Shown here one piece after another: positions 17,747 to 26,131 of a DNA stretch of 64,000 nucleotides. The first letter of the stretch is position 1; each line of letters begins with the position of its first letter. A model generated the notes under the pieces. It was not told the DNA's origin and did not search any database. It was given only the letters and a program-made list of their open reading frames with translations. Origin of the DNA: Micromonospora sp. CCTCC AA 2012012 (GTDB lineage Bacteria > Actinomycetota > Actinomycetes > Mycobacteriales > Micromonosporaceae); the NCBI RefSeq assembly GCF_040499845.1, contig NZ_CP159342.1, forward strand, positions 5,580,001 to 5,644,000, read 5' to 3'. The position numbers and the translations under genes are program-made.

Positions 17747-18208
17747 TCAGTACAGCTCCCCGATGAGCACCGCGCGGGGCCGGGTGGCCAGCAGGGCCGG
17801 TCGCTGCACCAGCACCGCGGCGGCGAGGCGGGAGCAGAGCCCGGCGGCCGCCCCGGCGGGCCCGGTCATGTTGAACGTCTCCAGCCAGAGCGACGGCACC
17901 CGCAGCAGGCGGGCGGCGAGGAAGACGCCGACGGCCACCCCGGTGCCGGCCGACACCACCACGTCGGGCCGCTCCCGGCGCAGCAGCCGCAGCGCCCGCC
18001 AGGTCGCCGGCAGCACCCGCAGCCGGGTCCGGGTCGACAGCTCGGGCTGCCAGTGCACCCGCTGCCCGGCCAGCGCCACCTCGGTGTCGGGGGCACGGAC
18101 CGCCACCCAGACCGGGTCGTGCCGCTCCCACCAGGGGCGGAGCGCGAGCAGGTCCAACAGGACACCACCGCTGCTGGAGACGAGAAGCACCCGGTAGCGG
18201 CGGCCCAT
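17747..18208 (-). CDS. Alg14/PssD-like glycosyltransferase subunit
   Basis: 153 residues starting MGRRYRVLLVSSSGGVLLDL. The N-terminal SSSGG with the following hydrophobic stretch and the later SAGTGVAVGVFLAARLL correspond to the Alg14/PssD family, the membrane-anchoring and acceptor-binding half of a split MurG-like enzyme. It is the first gene of the minus-strand operon and pairs with the Alg13-like gene 2 bp downstream. In bacteria such pairs are common in exopolysaccharide loci, but here no polymerase or flippase gene is nearby. Confidence 0.8.
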   Translation of the reverse strand: MGRRYRVLLVSSSGGVLLDLLALRPWWERHDPVWVAVRAPDTEVALAGQRVHWQPELSTRTRLRVLPATWRALRLLRRERPDVVVSAGTGVAVGVFLAARLLRVPSLWLETFNMTGPAGAAAGLCSRLAAAVLVQRPALLATRPRAVLIGELY

Positions 18209-18273
18209 CCGGCCACGCTATCGCAGAGTGGCGGATCAGGATGTCCCCTGTTCCACCGTGGACGATCAGGAGG

Positions 18274-19017
18274 TCAGCGGCCGTCGCCGGGGCCGAAGAC
18301 GGCGAGCGCGTCGAGGTCGCTGTGGCGGGAGCGGAGGTATTCGTCGGCCCACTCGGCGGCGCCCGGGAACCCCGACCCGGCCGCCACCCGGGCGCAGGCG
18401 GCGTCCACGTCGAACCGGGTCCGGCGCAGCTGCACCCCCGGCCCGAGCAGCGCCCACCAGGCCCCCGCCCCGCCGTACGGCATCCCGACGCTGCCCGGGT
18501 TGACCACGAGGCGGCGGTCGACCAGGCGGGTGAACGGCATGTGGGTGTGCCCGCAGACCACCGTGCCGACCTCGGCGGGCAGCCCGGCGAACACCTCCGC
18601 CCAGCGTTCCGGCCGGGAGTCCACCAGCACCAGCTCCTCGTCGTCCCGGGGAGTGGCGTGGCAGAAGAGCACCTCGCCCAGCCCGGCGACCGGCAGGGTG
18701 ACGGTCGGCGGCAGCGCCGCCAGCCGGGCGAGCTGGTCGTCGCGGAGCTGCGTGGCGGCCCAGTTCGAGACCTCGATCGCGGCGGGCTTCCCGGTGCGCG
18801 CCTCGACCAGTTCGCGCTCGCAGTTCCCGCCCACCCAGCGGGCGCGCTCGCCGAGCCCGGCCAGCAGGTCCAGCACCTCGACCGGCTGCGGGCCGGTGGC
18901 GATGTCGCCGGTCAGCACGATCAGGTCGGCGGCGGCCACGTCCGGCTCGGCCAGGACGGCCTCCAGCGCGGGCAGCGCACCGTGGATGTCGGAGAGGACG
19001 GCGACACGTGCGAACAT
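18274..19017 (-). CDS. Metallophosphoesterase (YfcE/calcineurin-like)
   Basis: 247 residues. The five metal-site motifs of the calcineurin-like fold appear in order: SDIHGALPAL, LTGDIATGP, VGGNCERE, a FCHATPRDD block and GHTHMPFTR, then VNPGSVGMPYGG. This order fits YfcE/MJ0936-type phosphodiesterases. ATG at 19017 places the strand MFARVAVLSDIHG at the N-terminus; the upstream extension to 19065 adds no conserved residues. Likely cytosolic, Mn-dependent. Natural substrate unknown. Confidence 0.87.
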   Translation of the reverse strand: MFARVAVLSDIHGALPALEAVLAEPDVAAADLIVLTGDIATGPQPVEVLDLLAGLGERARWVGGNCERELVEARTGKPAAIEVSNWAATQLRDDQLARLAALPPTVTLPVAGLGEVLFCHATPRDDEELVLVDSRPERWAEVFAGLPAEVGTVVCGHTHMPFTRLVDRRLVVNPGSVGMPYGGAGAWWALLGPGVQLRRTRFDVDAACARVAAGSGFPGAAEWADEYLRSRHSDLDALAVFGPGDGR

Positions 19018-19079
19018 CAGCCCACCGTGCCCCGCCGGCCGCCGCCCGTCGAGAGGGTTCTGCACCGGGCAGAAACAGC

Positions 19080-19112
19080 GACGGGGACCAGCCCCGGAGG
19101 GCGGTCCCCGTC
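19080..19112 (-). terminator. Hairpin terminator of crp
   Basis: Perfect 10-bp stem GACGGGGACC / GGTCCCCGTC with a 13-nt loop, placed 17 bp after the crp stop (minus strand). It separates crp from the downstream phosphoesterase gene. Confidence 0.75.
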
Positions 19113-19128
19113 GACGTCCGGCGGTCGG

Positions 19129-19806
19129 TCAGACCCGCGCGCGGCGGGCCAGTCGCTCCGGGTCGAGGATGATGATGCTCTTGCCGTCCAGCCGCAGCCA
19201 CCCGCGGGAGGCGAAGTCGGCCAGCGCCTTGTTGACCGTCTCCCGAGAGGCGCCGACGAGCTGGGCGATCTCCTCCTGGGTGAGGTCGTGGGTCACCCGC
19301 AGCACGCCGCCGTCGCGGGTGCCGAAGCGGCCGGCCATCTGGAGCAGGTTCTTGGCGACCCGGCCCGGCACGTCGGTGAAGATCAGGTCGGCCAGCGAGT
19401 CGTTGGTCCGGCGCAGCCGACGGGCCAGCACCCGCAGCAGCTGCTCGGCGATCTCGGGACGGTTGTTCAGCCACGGGCGCAGCGCCTGCTTGCGCAGCCG
19501 CACCAGGCGGGTGTCGGTCACCGCCGTCGCCGTCGCCGTACGCGGACCGGGATCGAAGAGCGACAGCTCGCCGACCATGTCCGAAGGGCCCATCACGGCG
19601 ATCAGGTTCTGCCGGCCGTCGGCGGCGCGACGACCAACCTTGATCTTGCCGGACAGGAGGATGTAGAGACTGTCGCCGGGCTCGCCCTCGTTGAACACGA
19701 TCTCGCCCTTGCGGACCTCGATCGTCTCCATCTCCTTCGCGAGCGCCTCGGCAGCCTCCGGGTCGACACCCTGGAAAATTCCGCTGCGGGCCAGTACCTC
19801 GTCCAT
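19129..19806 (-). CDS. crp: Crp/Fnr family cAMP-responsive regulator (GlxR/Crp)
   Basis: 225 residues. The N-terminal cyclic-nucleotide-binding barrel has [19 protein letters not shown] and [17 protein letters not shown], which contains the phosphate-binding-cassette Arg. The C-terminal winged helix has [20 protein letters not shown], the DNA-recognition helix typical of Crp/GlxR. ATG 19806 is chosen because GGAGG is 5 bases upstream; a GTG two codons earlier is possible. In mycobacteria the orthologue (Rv3676) also lies close to nth and marP, as here, supporting orthology. It is a global regulator of carbon metabolism. Confidence 0.93.
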   Translation of the reverse strand: MDEVLARSGIFQGVDPEAAEALAKEMETIEVRKGEIVFNEGEPGDSLYILLSGKIKVGRRAADGRQNLIAVMGPSDMVGELSLFDPGPRTATATAVTDTRLVRLRKQALRPWLNNRPEIAEQLLRVLARRLRRTNDSLADLIFTDVPGRVAKNLLQMAGRFGTRDGGVLRVTHDLTQEEIAQLVGASRETVNKALADFASRGWLRLDGKSIIILDPERLARRARV

Positions 19807-19949
19807 GCGCACCTCCGCCAGCGCGTGCCGTCCGTCGGCGGGGTCCGCCGTCCGCTGATCCCCTCGCGCGCAGCCAGTCTAGGCGCACGTGAGCAGGAAT
19901 CAGAGGTGCACCCCCTATCCTTACCCACCCCGATCGTAGGGTCATCGTC

Positions 19950-20612
19950 GTGCTGAACGAGCCGATCCTGACCACCCGGTACGAGGACGGGTGGAACGTG
20001 CCGCTGCTGGTCTGGCGTGCCGACGCGCCGCTACGGGCGGTCAGCTCCGCCCCGCTGGGCGGCGGCGTCGGCGTGCGCGGGTGGGTGGTCAACGCGACGG
20101 TCCCGATGTCGTACGACCGGGACGACCCCGCCGCCCACCTGGCCGGACTGGCCGACGGGCTGGGCCTGGTCGGGCCCGGGATCGGCCTGCTCACCGGCGT
20201 GGACGTGACCGAGGTGGTGACCCGGAGCGACGCCGGCGTCCGGGTCTGGGCGACCGTCGGGCTCGGCACCCCGGTCTGGGCCGCCGCTGCCGCCCCGGCG
20301 CCTCCCGCGCAGCGGGTCGGCACGGTCAACATCGTCGCGTACGTGCCGGCCGCGCTCGGCGACGCCGCCCTGGTCAACGCGGTCGCCACCGCCACCGAGG
20401 CGAAGGCGCAGGCGATCTGGGAACTCGGCCTCCCCGCCACCGGCACCCCCACCGACGCGGTCACCGTGCTCTGCCCCGCCACCGGCGACCCCGCCCCGTA
20501 CGGCGGCCCCCGCTCGACCTGGGGCGCCCCGCTGGCCCGCGCCGTGCATGCCGCCGTGCTCGCGGGCGGTGCCGGCACCGTCGTCCCCTGGTCCGATCGA
20601 CGGGCGCGCTGA
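19950..20612 (+). CDS. cbiZ: Adenosylcobinamide amidohydrolase
   Basis: 220 residues starting at a GTG. The CbiZ signatures are visible: RAVSSAPLGGGVGVRGWVVNATVP, written here as segments RAVSSAPLGGG and RGWVVNATVP, then GLLTGVDV and VGTVNIVAYVP, and TEAKAQAIWELG near the C-terminus. The enzyme cleaves the aminopropanol side chain from salvaged cobinamide to yield cobyric acid, letting the cell rebuild its own cobamide. It is divergent from crp and stands alone, with no cobalamin riboswitch seen in the 143-bp upstream region and no other cobamide gene in the window. Confidence 0.88.
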   Translation: MLNEPILTTRYEDGWNVPLLVWRADAPLRAVSSAPLGGGVGVRGWVVNATVPMSYDRDDPAAHLAGLADGLGLVGPGIGLLTGVDVTEVVTRSDAGVRVWATVGLGTPVWAAAAAPAPPAQRVGTVNIVAYVPAALGDAALVNAVATATEAKAQAIWELGLPATGTPTDAVTVLCPATGDPAPYGGPRSTWGAPLARAVHAAVLAGGAGTVVPWSDRRAR

Positions 20613-20700
20613 GCCGACCGGTCCGCCCGGCAGAACCGGACGGATGTTCCGACCGATCGGCCGTCGTCCGGGCGTTTCCCGCCGGGTAGCGTCGCGGACG

Positions 20701-21888
20701 ATGTACTCTTCCGCCCGCTCCGTGCCCCGTACCCGTAGTCGGCTCGCCGCCCTGTGCGGCGCCCTGCTCGTCGCGCTCCTGGCGGCGGGCTGTGGCAGCG
20801 ACGACCCGGCCGACCCGGTCTGGCGGCCCGCCGGGGGCGGCGGCTCGACCGGCGCGGCCGGCCCCACCGGCACCGGCACCGGCACCGACGGCACGGTCGA
20901 GCAGGCCGGCGAGTCCGGCGGGACCGGGAAGACGATCTCCCTCGCCGCCACCGGTGACGTGATCATGGGCAACGCGCCGAAGCGGCTCCCGCCGAACGCC
21001 GGCAAGGGCTTCTTCGACCAGGTCAAGAGCGCCCTCGACGCCGATCTGGTGATGGGCAACCTGGAGGAGCCGCTCACCGACGACACCGGTGCCGGCAAGT
21101 GCGGGCCCACCCCGAAGAACTGCTACCAGTTCCGCGCGCCCCCCGGCTACGCGGCGCACCTGCGCGACGCCGGCTTCGACCTGCTCAACCAGGCCAACAA
21201 CCACGGCTACGACTACGGCCCGCAGGGCTACGAGAACACCCAGAGCGCCCTGGAGGGCCACGGCCTCAAGCACACCGGGGCACCGGGCGAGATCACCGTG
21301 GTCGACGTGGCGGGGATCAAGGTCGCGGTGGTCGGCTTCTCGTCGTACCCGTGGTCGAACAGCCTCACCGACATCCAGGCCGCCAAGCAGGTGATCACCA
21401 TGGCCACCGGGATGGCCGAGGTGGTCGTGGTGCAGGTGCACATGGGCGCCGAGGGCGCCGACCAGAGCCGGGTCAAGCCGGGCACCGAGATGTTCTTCGG
21501 CGAGAACCGGGGCGACCCGGTCCGCTTCTCGCACGCCGTGATCGACGCCGGGGCCGACCTGGTCATCGGGCACGGCCCGCACGTGCTGCGCGGCATGGAG
21601 GTCTACCAGGGGCGACTGATCGCGTACAGCCTGGGCAACTTCTCCGGCGGCGGGAAGTCGTTGCAGTCCACCGGTCGGCTCGGCTGGGGCGGCGTGCTGA
21701 AGGTCGCCCTCAAGCCCGACGGCAGCTTCGTCGAGGGCACCTTCACCTCCACCGCGATGAACGGCGTCGGCCGGCCCTCGATCGACCCGGCCGGCAAGGG
21801 CCTCGGGCTGATCCGCGAGGTCAGCGCGGCGGACTTCCCGCAGACCGGGGCGCAGTTCGACACCGCCGGCCGGATCACCGCTCGCTGA
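20701..21888 (+). CDS. CapA family lipoprotein (PGA-synthesis-type metallophosphoesterase fold)
   Basis: 395 residues. The signal peptide ends in the lipobox LLAAGC (Cys about 31), then a Gly/Thr-rich linker (TGTGTGTDG). The CapA fold follows: [11 protein letters not shown] (metal-binding Asp), [30 protein letters not shown] and [11 protein letters not shown], then YSLGNFSGG. Start at ATG 20701 gives a proper signal peptide; the open frame further upstream lies inside the preceding region. CapA proteins belong to poly-gamma-glutamate capsule systems in Bacillus. In actinomycetes stand-alone lipoproteins of this type are common and of unknown substrate. Confidence 0.87.
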   Translation: MYSSARSVPRTRSRLAALCGALLVALLAAGCGSDDPADPVWRPAGGGGSTGAAGPTGTGTGTDGTVEQAGESGGTGKTISLAATGDVIMGNAPKRLPPNAGKGFFDQVKSALDADLVMGNLEEPLTDDTGAGKCGPTPKNCYQFRAPPGYAAHLRDAGFDLLNQANNHGYDYGPQGYENTQSALEGHGLKHTGAPGEITVVDVAGIKVAVVGFSSYPWSNSLTDIQAAKQVITMATGMAEVVVVQVHMGAEGADQSRVKPGTEMFFGENRGDPVRFSHAVIDAGADLVIGHGPHVLRGMEVYQGRLIAYSLGNFSGGGKSLQSTGRLGWGGVLKVALKPDGSFVEGTFTSTAMNGVGRPSIDPAGKGLGLIREVSAADFPQTGAQFDTAGRITAR

Positions 21889-21940
21889 GCCGGCGCGTGG
21901 CCCCGCCGGAGCGTCGGCCCCGCGACGTAGGCTGGCCGAC

Positions 21941-22720
21941 GTGACCGCCAGCTCCCCCGAGACCGACCTCGGCCGTACGCGCCGCGCCCGGCGGATCGGC
22001 CGGGTGCTCACCGAGACGCACCCCGACGCGCACTGTGAACTCGACCACTCCAACGCCTTGGAACTCGCCGTCGCCACCATCCTCTCGGCGCAGTGCACCG
22101 ACAAGAAGGTCAACGAGGTCACCCCGAAGCTCTTCGCCCGCTACCGCAGCGCCGCCGACTACGCCGGGGCGGACCGGGCCGAGCTGGAGGAGCTGATCCG
22201 GCCGACCGGCTTCTTCCGCAACAAGACCAGCTCCCTGATCAACCTCGGCCAGGCCCTCTGCGAGCGCTACGACGGTCAGGTCCCCGGCAAGCTGGTCGAC
22301 CTGGTGACGCTGCCCGGGATCGGCCGCAAGACCGCCAACGTGATCCTCGGCAACGCCTTCGACGTCCCCGGCATCACCGTCGACACCCACTTCCAGCGGC
22401 TGGTGCAGCGCTGGAAGCTGACCACCGAGACCGACCCGGTCAAGATCGAGCACGCCGTCGGCGCGCTCTATCCGAAGCGCGACTGGACGATGCTGTCGCA
22501 CCGGATCATCTTCCACGGCCGCCGGGTCTGCCACGCCCGCAAGCCCGCCTGCGGGGCGTGCACGCTCGCCAAGCTCTGCCCGTCGTACGGCACCGGACCG
22601 ACCGAGCCGGTGGCGGCGGCGAAGCTGCTCAAGGGGCCCCGCGCCCGGGACCTCGCCGCGGCCGTCGGGCTCGACCCGGAGCTGGTGCCGCAGCAGGCGG
22701 TCGCGGCGGAGGCGCCGTGA
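21941..22720 (+). CDS. nth: Endonuclease III
   Basis: 259 residues. The helix-hairpin-helix [14 protein letters not shown] carries the catalytic Lys, followed by [11 protein letters not shown] with the catalytic Asp. The C-terminal Cys motif [17 protein letters not shown] has the C-x6-C-x2-C-x5-C spacing of the 4Fe-4S cluster. It removes oxidised pyrimidines and nicks abasic sites. GTG start at 21941. The stop overlaps the next start by 4 bp. It heads the nth-tlpA-nudL-marP block conserved with Mycobacterium. Confidence 0.95.
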   Translation: MTASSPETDLGRTRRARRIGRVLTETHPDAHCELDHSNALELAVATILSAQCTDKKVNEVTPKLFARYRSAADYAGADRAELEELIRPTGFFRNKTSSLINLGQALCERYDGQVPGKLVDLVTLPGIGRKTANVILGNAFDVPGITVDTHFQRLVQRWKLTTETDPVKIEHAVGALYPKRDWTMLSHRIIFHGRRVCHARKPACGACTLAKLCPSYGTGPTEPVAAAKLLKGPRARDLAAAVGLDPELVPQQAVAAEAP

Positions 22721-23322
22721 ACCGCCGACTCGTGGCCCTGCTCGTCCCGGTGCTGCTCGCGGTCGCCGGCTGCACCGCCGGTGAGCAGGAGGAGACCCGA
22801 CCGGCGGCGACCCGGGCGGAACGCCCCTCCCCGTTCGCCGACTGCGCCACGCTGACCGCCGCGCCGGCCTCGGCCGCGCCGTCGCCGGCCGGCACGCCCG
22901 GGCCGGCCCTGCCCGACCTGACCCTCTCCTGCTTCACCGGCGGCGCCCCCGTCGCGGTACGCGCCGTGCGCGGCCCCGCCGTGATCAACGTCTGGGCGTC
23001 CTGGTGCCCGCCCTGCCGCAAGGAACTGCCCGCCTTCCAGCGCCTGAGCGAGCGGGCCGGCGGCCGGTTCCAGGTGATCGGGGTGAACAGCCGGGACAGC
23101 CGGGGCGGTGCCCAGTCCATCGGCGAGGACTTCGGGGTGCGCTTCCCGATGCTGGTCGACCAGGGCGACGCCTTCGAGCGGGCGCTCAACCGGAACTCCT
23201 TCCCGCTGACCCTCTTCGTGGACGGCGACGGCCGGATCCGGCACACCGACGCCACCGGCGCCCTCGACGACGCCCACCTCACCGAGCTGGTGCGCCGGCA
23301 CCTGGGCGTCGAGGTCCCGTGA
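22717..23322 (+). CDS. TlpA/ResA-like thioredoxin-fold lipoprotein
   Basis: 201 residues. The signal sequence ends at LLAVAGC (lipobox), then a Pro/Ala-rich spacer and a redoxin domain with the redox motif [12 protein letters not shown] and the cis-Pro segment [11 protein letters not shown]. It is an extracytoplasmic disulfide reductase or isomerase, probably for cytochrome or envelope protein maturation. GTG start overlaps the nth stop (GTGA). Its own stop codon is the TGA inside the 48-bp repeat at 23319. Equivalent to Rv3673c in the mycobacterial block. Confidence 0.88.
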   Translation: MNRRLVALLVPVLLAVAGCTAGEQEETRPAATRAERPSPFADCATLTAAPASAAPSPAGTPGPALPDLTLSCFTGGAPVAVRAVRGPAVINVWASWCPPCRKELPAFQRLSERAGGRFQVIGVNSRDSRGGAQSIGEDFGVRFPMLVDQGDAFERALNRNSFPLTLFVDGDGRIRHTDATGALDDAHLTELVRRHLGVEVP

Positions 23323-23366
23323 GCGCGAGGAGTGAGCCGGTGTTGCGAGCCCCGCAGTCGCGAACG
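23319..23366 (+). repeat. 48-bp stop-codon-anchored repeat, copy B
   Basis: Starts GTGAGCGCGAGGAGTGAGCC, with the TGA at 23320-23322 serving as the stop of the TlpA-like gene, and ends CAGTCGCGAACG, 14 bp before the NudL ATG. It shares the 15-bp core GCGAGCCCCGCAGTC with the other copies, differing from copies C and D at few positions. Confidence 0.85.
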
Positions 23367-23380
23367 AAGGCGGCCCCGGC

Positions 23381-24073
23381 ATGACCCGGCAGCCGCCACC
23401 CTGGCTGGAGCCGCTGCTGGGCCGGCTCGGCACCGCGCGGGTGGAGGACTTCACCCGACTGACCACGCCCGAGAGCGGCGGTCGGGAGAGCGCGGTGCTG
23501 GTGCTGCTCGGCGAGGACCCGGGCAACGGGCCCGACGTGCTGGTCCTCCAGCGCGCCGCCACCCTGCGCAACCACGCCGGCCAACCGGCCTTCCCGGGCG
23601 GCGCGGCCGACCCGGAGGACGTCGACGCCAGCGCCACCGCGCTGCGCGAGGCGAACGAGGAGGTCGGCCTCGACCCGACCAGCGTCACCGTCCTCGCCGA
23701 GCTGCCCCGGCTCTGGATCCCGGTCAGCGACTTCGTGGTCACCCCCGTGCTGGCCTGGTGGCACGCCCCGCACCCGGTGCACCCCCGGGAGCCGGCCGAG
23801 GTCGCGCACGTCGCCCGGCTGCCGATCGCCGAACTGGTCGACCCGGAGAACCGGATGCGGGTACGCCATCCGAGCGGCTGGATCGGGCCGGCCTTCTCGG
23901 CCCGCGGCATGCTGGTCTGGGGCTTCACCGCCGGCGTGCTGGCCACCCTGCTGGAGATGGGCGGCTGGGCCCGCCCGTGGCCGCGCAACCGGGTGATCGA
24001 GCTGCCGCCGACCGGGGCCAGCCCGGCCCCCTCGGCGGGCACCGACGAGGTGGACGAGAGTCCGGTGCGCTGA
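23381..24073 (+). CDS. nudL: Nudix hydrolase, CoA pyrophosphatase type
   Basis: 230 residues. The NudL/CoAse pre-motif LRNHAGQPAFPGG precedes the Nudix box, ending ALREANEEVGLD, which supplies the metal-binding glutamates. Members cleave CoA, CoA esters or oxidised CoA to 3',5'-ADP and phosphopantetheine. It lies between the TlpA-like gene and marP, matching Rv3672c in mycobacteria. The intervening 58 bp upstream is almost wholly the 48-bp repeat, which therefore forms the leader of this gene. Confidence 0.9.
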   Translation: MTRQPPPWLEPLLGRLGTARVEDFTRLTTPESGGRESAVLVLLGEDPGNGPDVLVLQRAATLRNHAGQPAFPGGAADPEDVDASATALREANEEVGLDPTSVTVLAELPRLWIPVSDFVVTPVLAWWHAPHPVHPREPAEVAHVARLPIAELVDPENRMRVRHPSGWIGPAFSARGMLVWGFTAGVLATLLEMGGWARPWPRNRVIELPPTGASPAPSAGTDEVDESPVR

Positions 24074-24136
24074 CCTGACGGTCACGTTCCGCGAGCGCTG
24101 AGCCGGAGACGCGACGTCTGCCCGTACCCTTGAGCC

Positions 24137-25315
24137 GTGTCCGCCGTGGATCTCGTTCTGCTCCTGCTCATGCTCGTGTTCGCGATCAGCGGATACCGCC
24201 AGGGCTTCGTCATCGGGGCGCTGTCGTTCTCCGGGTTCTTCCTGGGCGCGCTGCTCGGACTCCAGGTCGGCCCGCTGGTCGCCCGGCAGTTCACCGACAG
24301 CGGCACCCGGGTGCTGATCTCCCTGGTCGCGATCTTCGGGCTCGCCGTGCTCGGTCAGGCGCTCGCCGGTTGGCTCGGCTCCAACCTGCGGGCCGCGATC
24401 ACCGACCCGGCCGGGCGGAAGATCGACGACATCGGCGGGGCGTTCATCTCGGTCTTCGCGGTGATGCTGGTGGCCTGGCTGGTGGCGGTGCCGCTCGGCT
24501 CGTCGTCGCTGCCGTGGCTGGCCTCGTCGATCCGGAACAGCGCGCTGCTGACCGTGGTCGACCGGGTGCTGCCGGACCAGGCTCAGGAGCTCTCCACCGC
24601 GCTGCGGGACACCGTCGACACCAACGGCTTCCCGGACGTCTTCGGCGACCTCGCGCCGACCCGGGCGCGGCAGGTCTCCCCGCCCGACCCGGCGCTGGCC
24701 GGCTCGCAGGTGGTGGCGAACAGCCAGCGGTCGGTGGTCAAGGTTTTGGGCTCCGCGCCGAGCTGCGCCCGCCGGATCGAGGGCTCCGGCTTCGTGTACG
24801 CGGACGACCGGGTGATGACCAACGCGCACGTCGTCGCCGGCACCCGCTCGGTCGCCGTGGAGCTGCGCGGCCAGCGGTACGACGGTGAGGTCGTCGTCTA
24901 CGACCCGGAGCGGGACCTGGCCGTGCTGCACGTGCCGGGGCTGCCCGGCCCGTCGCTGCGCTTCGCGGCGGGGCAGGCCGGCAGCGGCGCGGACGCCATC
25001 GTGCTCGGCTTCCCCCTCGACGGCCCGTACGACGCCCGCCCGGCCCGGGTGCGGGACGTGGACCGGATCACCGGCCCGGACATCTACTCCTCGGGTGACG
25101 TGACCCGGCAGATCTACACCATCCGGGCGCTGGTCCGCAGCGGCAACTCCGGTGGACCGCTGGTCTCGGCGAACGGTCTCGTCCTCGGGGTGATCTTCGC
25201 GGCGGCCGCCGACGACCCGAACACCGGCTTCGCGGTCACCGCCGAGGAGGCCCGGCCGGTGGCGCTGGCCGGCGCGGAGCGTACCCGTGGGGTCGGCACC
25301 GGCGAGTGCACCTGA
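24137..25315 (+). CDS. marP: MarP-like periplasmic serine protease (CvpA + trypsin-like)
   Basis: 392 residues. The first ~160 residues form a four-helix CvpA/colicin V-type membrane domain (VDLVLLLLMLVFAISGYRQG at the start). The protease domain has the triad: His in MTNAHVVAG (about 231), Asp in DPERDLAVL and Ser in RSGNSGGPL (about 338). Cys in APSCARRIEGSG fits the disulfide reported to control mycobacterial MarP. In M. tuberculosis the orthologue maintains intrabacterial pH in acid by processing a peptidoglycan hydrolase. GTG start at 24137. It closes the nth-tlpA-nudL-marP block and is followed by a hairpin. Confidence 0.93.
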   Translation: MSAVDLVLLLLMLVFAISGYRQGFVIGALSFSGFFLGALLGLQVGPLVARQFTDSGTRVLISLVAIFGLAVLGQALAGWLGSNLRAAITDPAGRKIDDIGGAFISVFAVMLVAWLVAVPLGSSSLPWLASSIRNSALLTVVDRVLPDQAQELSTALRDTVDTNGFPDVFGDLAPTRARQVSPPDPALAGSQVVANSQRSVVKVLGSAPSCARRIEGSGFVYADDRVMTNAHVVAGTRSVAVELRGQRYDGEVVVYDPERDLAVLHVPGLPGPSLRFAAGQAGSGADAIVLGFPLDGPYDARPARVRDVDRITGPDIYSSGDVTRQIYTIRALVRSGNSGGPLVSANGLVLGVIFAAAADDPNTGFAVTAEEARPVALAGAERTRGVGTGECT

Positions 25316-25329
25316 GCCTCCGCGCGGAC

Positions 25330-25360
25330 GATCCTGGCAGGGGTGGGCCCGGCCAGGATC
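25330..25360. terminator. Bidirectional hairpin terminator
   Basis: Perfect 9-bp stem GATCCTGGC / GCCAGGATC around a 13-nt G/C-rich loop, in the 60-bp gap between the convergent marP and PAP2 genes. Confidence 0.7.
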
Positions 25361-25375
25361 CCGGCCAGGGTGGGG

Positions 25376-26101
25376 TCAGCTCGCGGTGGCGGGGGCGGTG
25401 GTCACGTCGTCGCCCGACTTGCCGAGCCCGGGCAGCTTGGCGCGGCCCCAGGTGAGGCTCCGGTCGAGCACCGCCCGCGCCATGATCGCCACGCAGGTGC
25501 CGCCGTTGATGAAGGAGGCCACCACGTCGCTCGGGTGGTGCATGCCCCGGTACATCCGGGTGATCGCCACGCCGATCGGCACCAGCACCAGCAGCGTCCA
25601 CCAGGTGACCTTCGCCGGGGTGCTCTTGGCCCGCAGGGCCAGCAGCACGGCGATGCCGACATAGAGGGCCACCGACGCCGAGGTGTGCCCGGACGGGAAG
25701 CTCGACGTGGGCGGCGAGACGTCCATGTGCTCGACGGCCGGGCGGCTGCGGTCGATGACCATCGTGGTGAAGAGGAAGACCAGCGCCTGGGCGGTGACCG
25801 CCGCGCAGAGGAAGAGCGGCTCCCGCCAGCGGTGCAGCACCAGCCGCAGCACCAGCGCCACCAGCACCGTCACCACGACGATCAGCTGGGTGCTGGCGAG
25901 CGTGCTGAACACCAGGGAGACGTCGTTCCACCCGCCGGTACGGTCGGCCGCCAACTCGCGGTTGACCGTGTCCTCGACGGTGAACGGCCAGGTGTGGGCG
26001 AGCACCTTGGTGACCAGGAGACCCAGCCCCACCATGACGGAGAAGAGCAGGGCCACCGGCAGCAGCACCCGCTTGACGACCTGCACCGCGACATCGGACA
26101 T
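25376..26101 (-). CDS. PAP2 superfamily membrane phosphatase
   Basis: 241 residues, about six membrane segments. The three phosphatase motifs are VIDRSRP, SFPSGHTSASV and RMYRGMHHPSDV, covering the catalytic His and phosphate-binding Arg/Ser residues of the type 2 phosphatidic acid phosphatase family. In motif 1 the usual Lys (Kx6RP) is not obvious. Probable role: dephosphorylation of lipid phosphates, e.g. undecaprenyl pyrophosphate or phosphatidate. Separated by 30 bp from a second, diverged PAP2 gene on the same strand. Confidence 0.88.
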   Translation of the reverse strand: MSDVAVQVVKRVLLPVALLFSVMVGLGLLVTKVLAHTWPFTVEDTVNRELAADRTGGWNDVSLVFSTLASTQLIVVVTVLVALVLRLVLHRWREPLFLCAAVTAQALVFLFTTMVIDRSRPAVEHMDVSPPTSSFPSGHTSASVALYVGIAVLLALRAKSTPAKVTWWTLLVLVPIGVAITRMYRGMHHPSDVVASFINGGTCVAIMARAVLDRSLTWGRAKLPGLGKSGDDVTTAPATAS

Positions 26102-26131
26102 GGGCCGCGCTTTACCCCACTCGGCCGAGAA

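Noticed and set aside
12534..18208. Classical NRPS/PKS, lanthipeptide or siderophore cluster
   Set aside because: No synthase, carrier protein, precursor peptide or NIS gene; only tailoring-type enzymes and a split glycosyltransferase.
19807..19949. Cobalamin riboswitch upstream of cbiZ
   Set aside because: The 143-bp region is divergent with crp and I see no B12-box or matching fold.
18266..20578. 770-residue minus-strand frame across the phosphoesterase, crp and cbiZ genes
   Set aside because: Crosses three well-supported genes in other frames or strands and has no recognisable domain.
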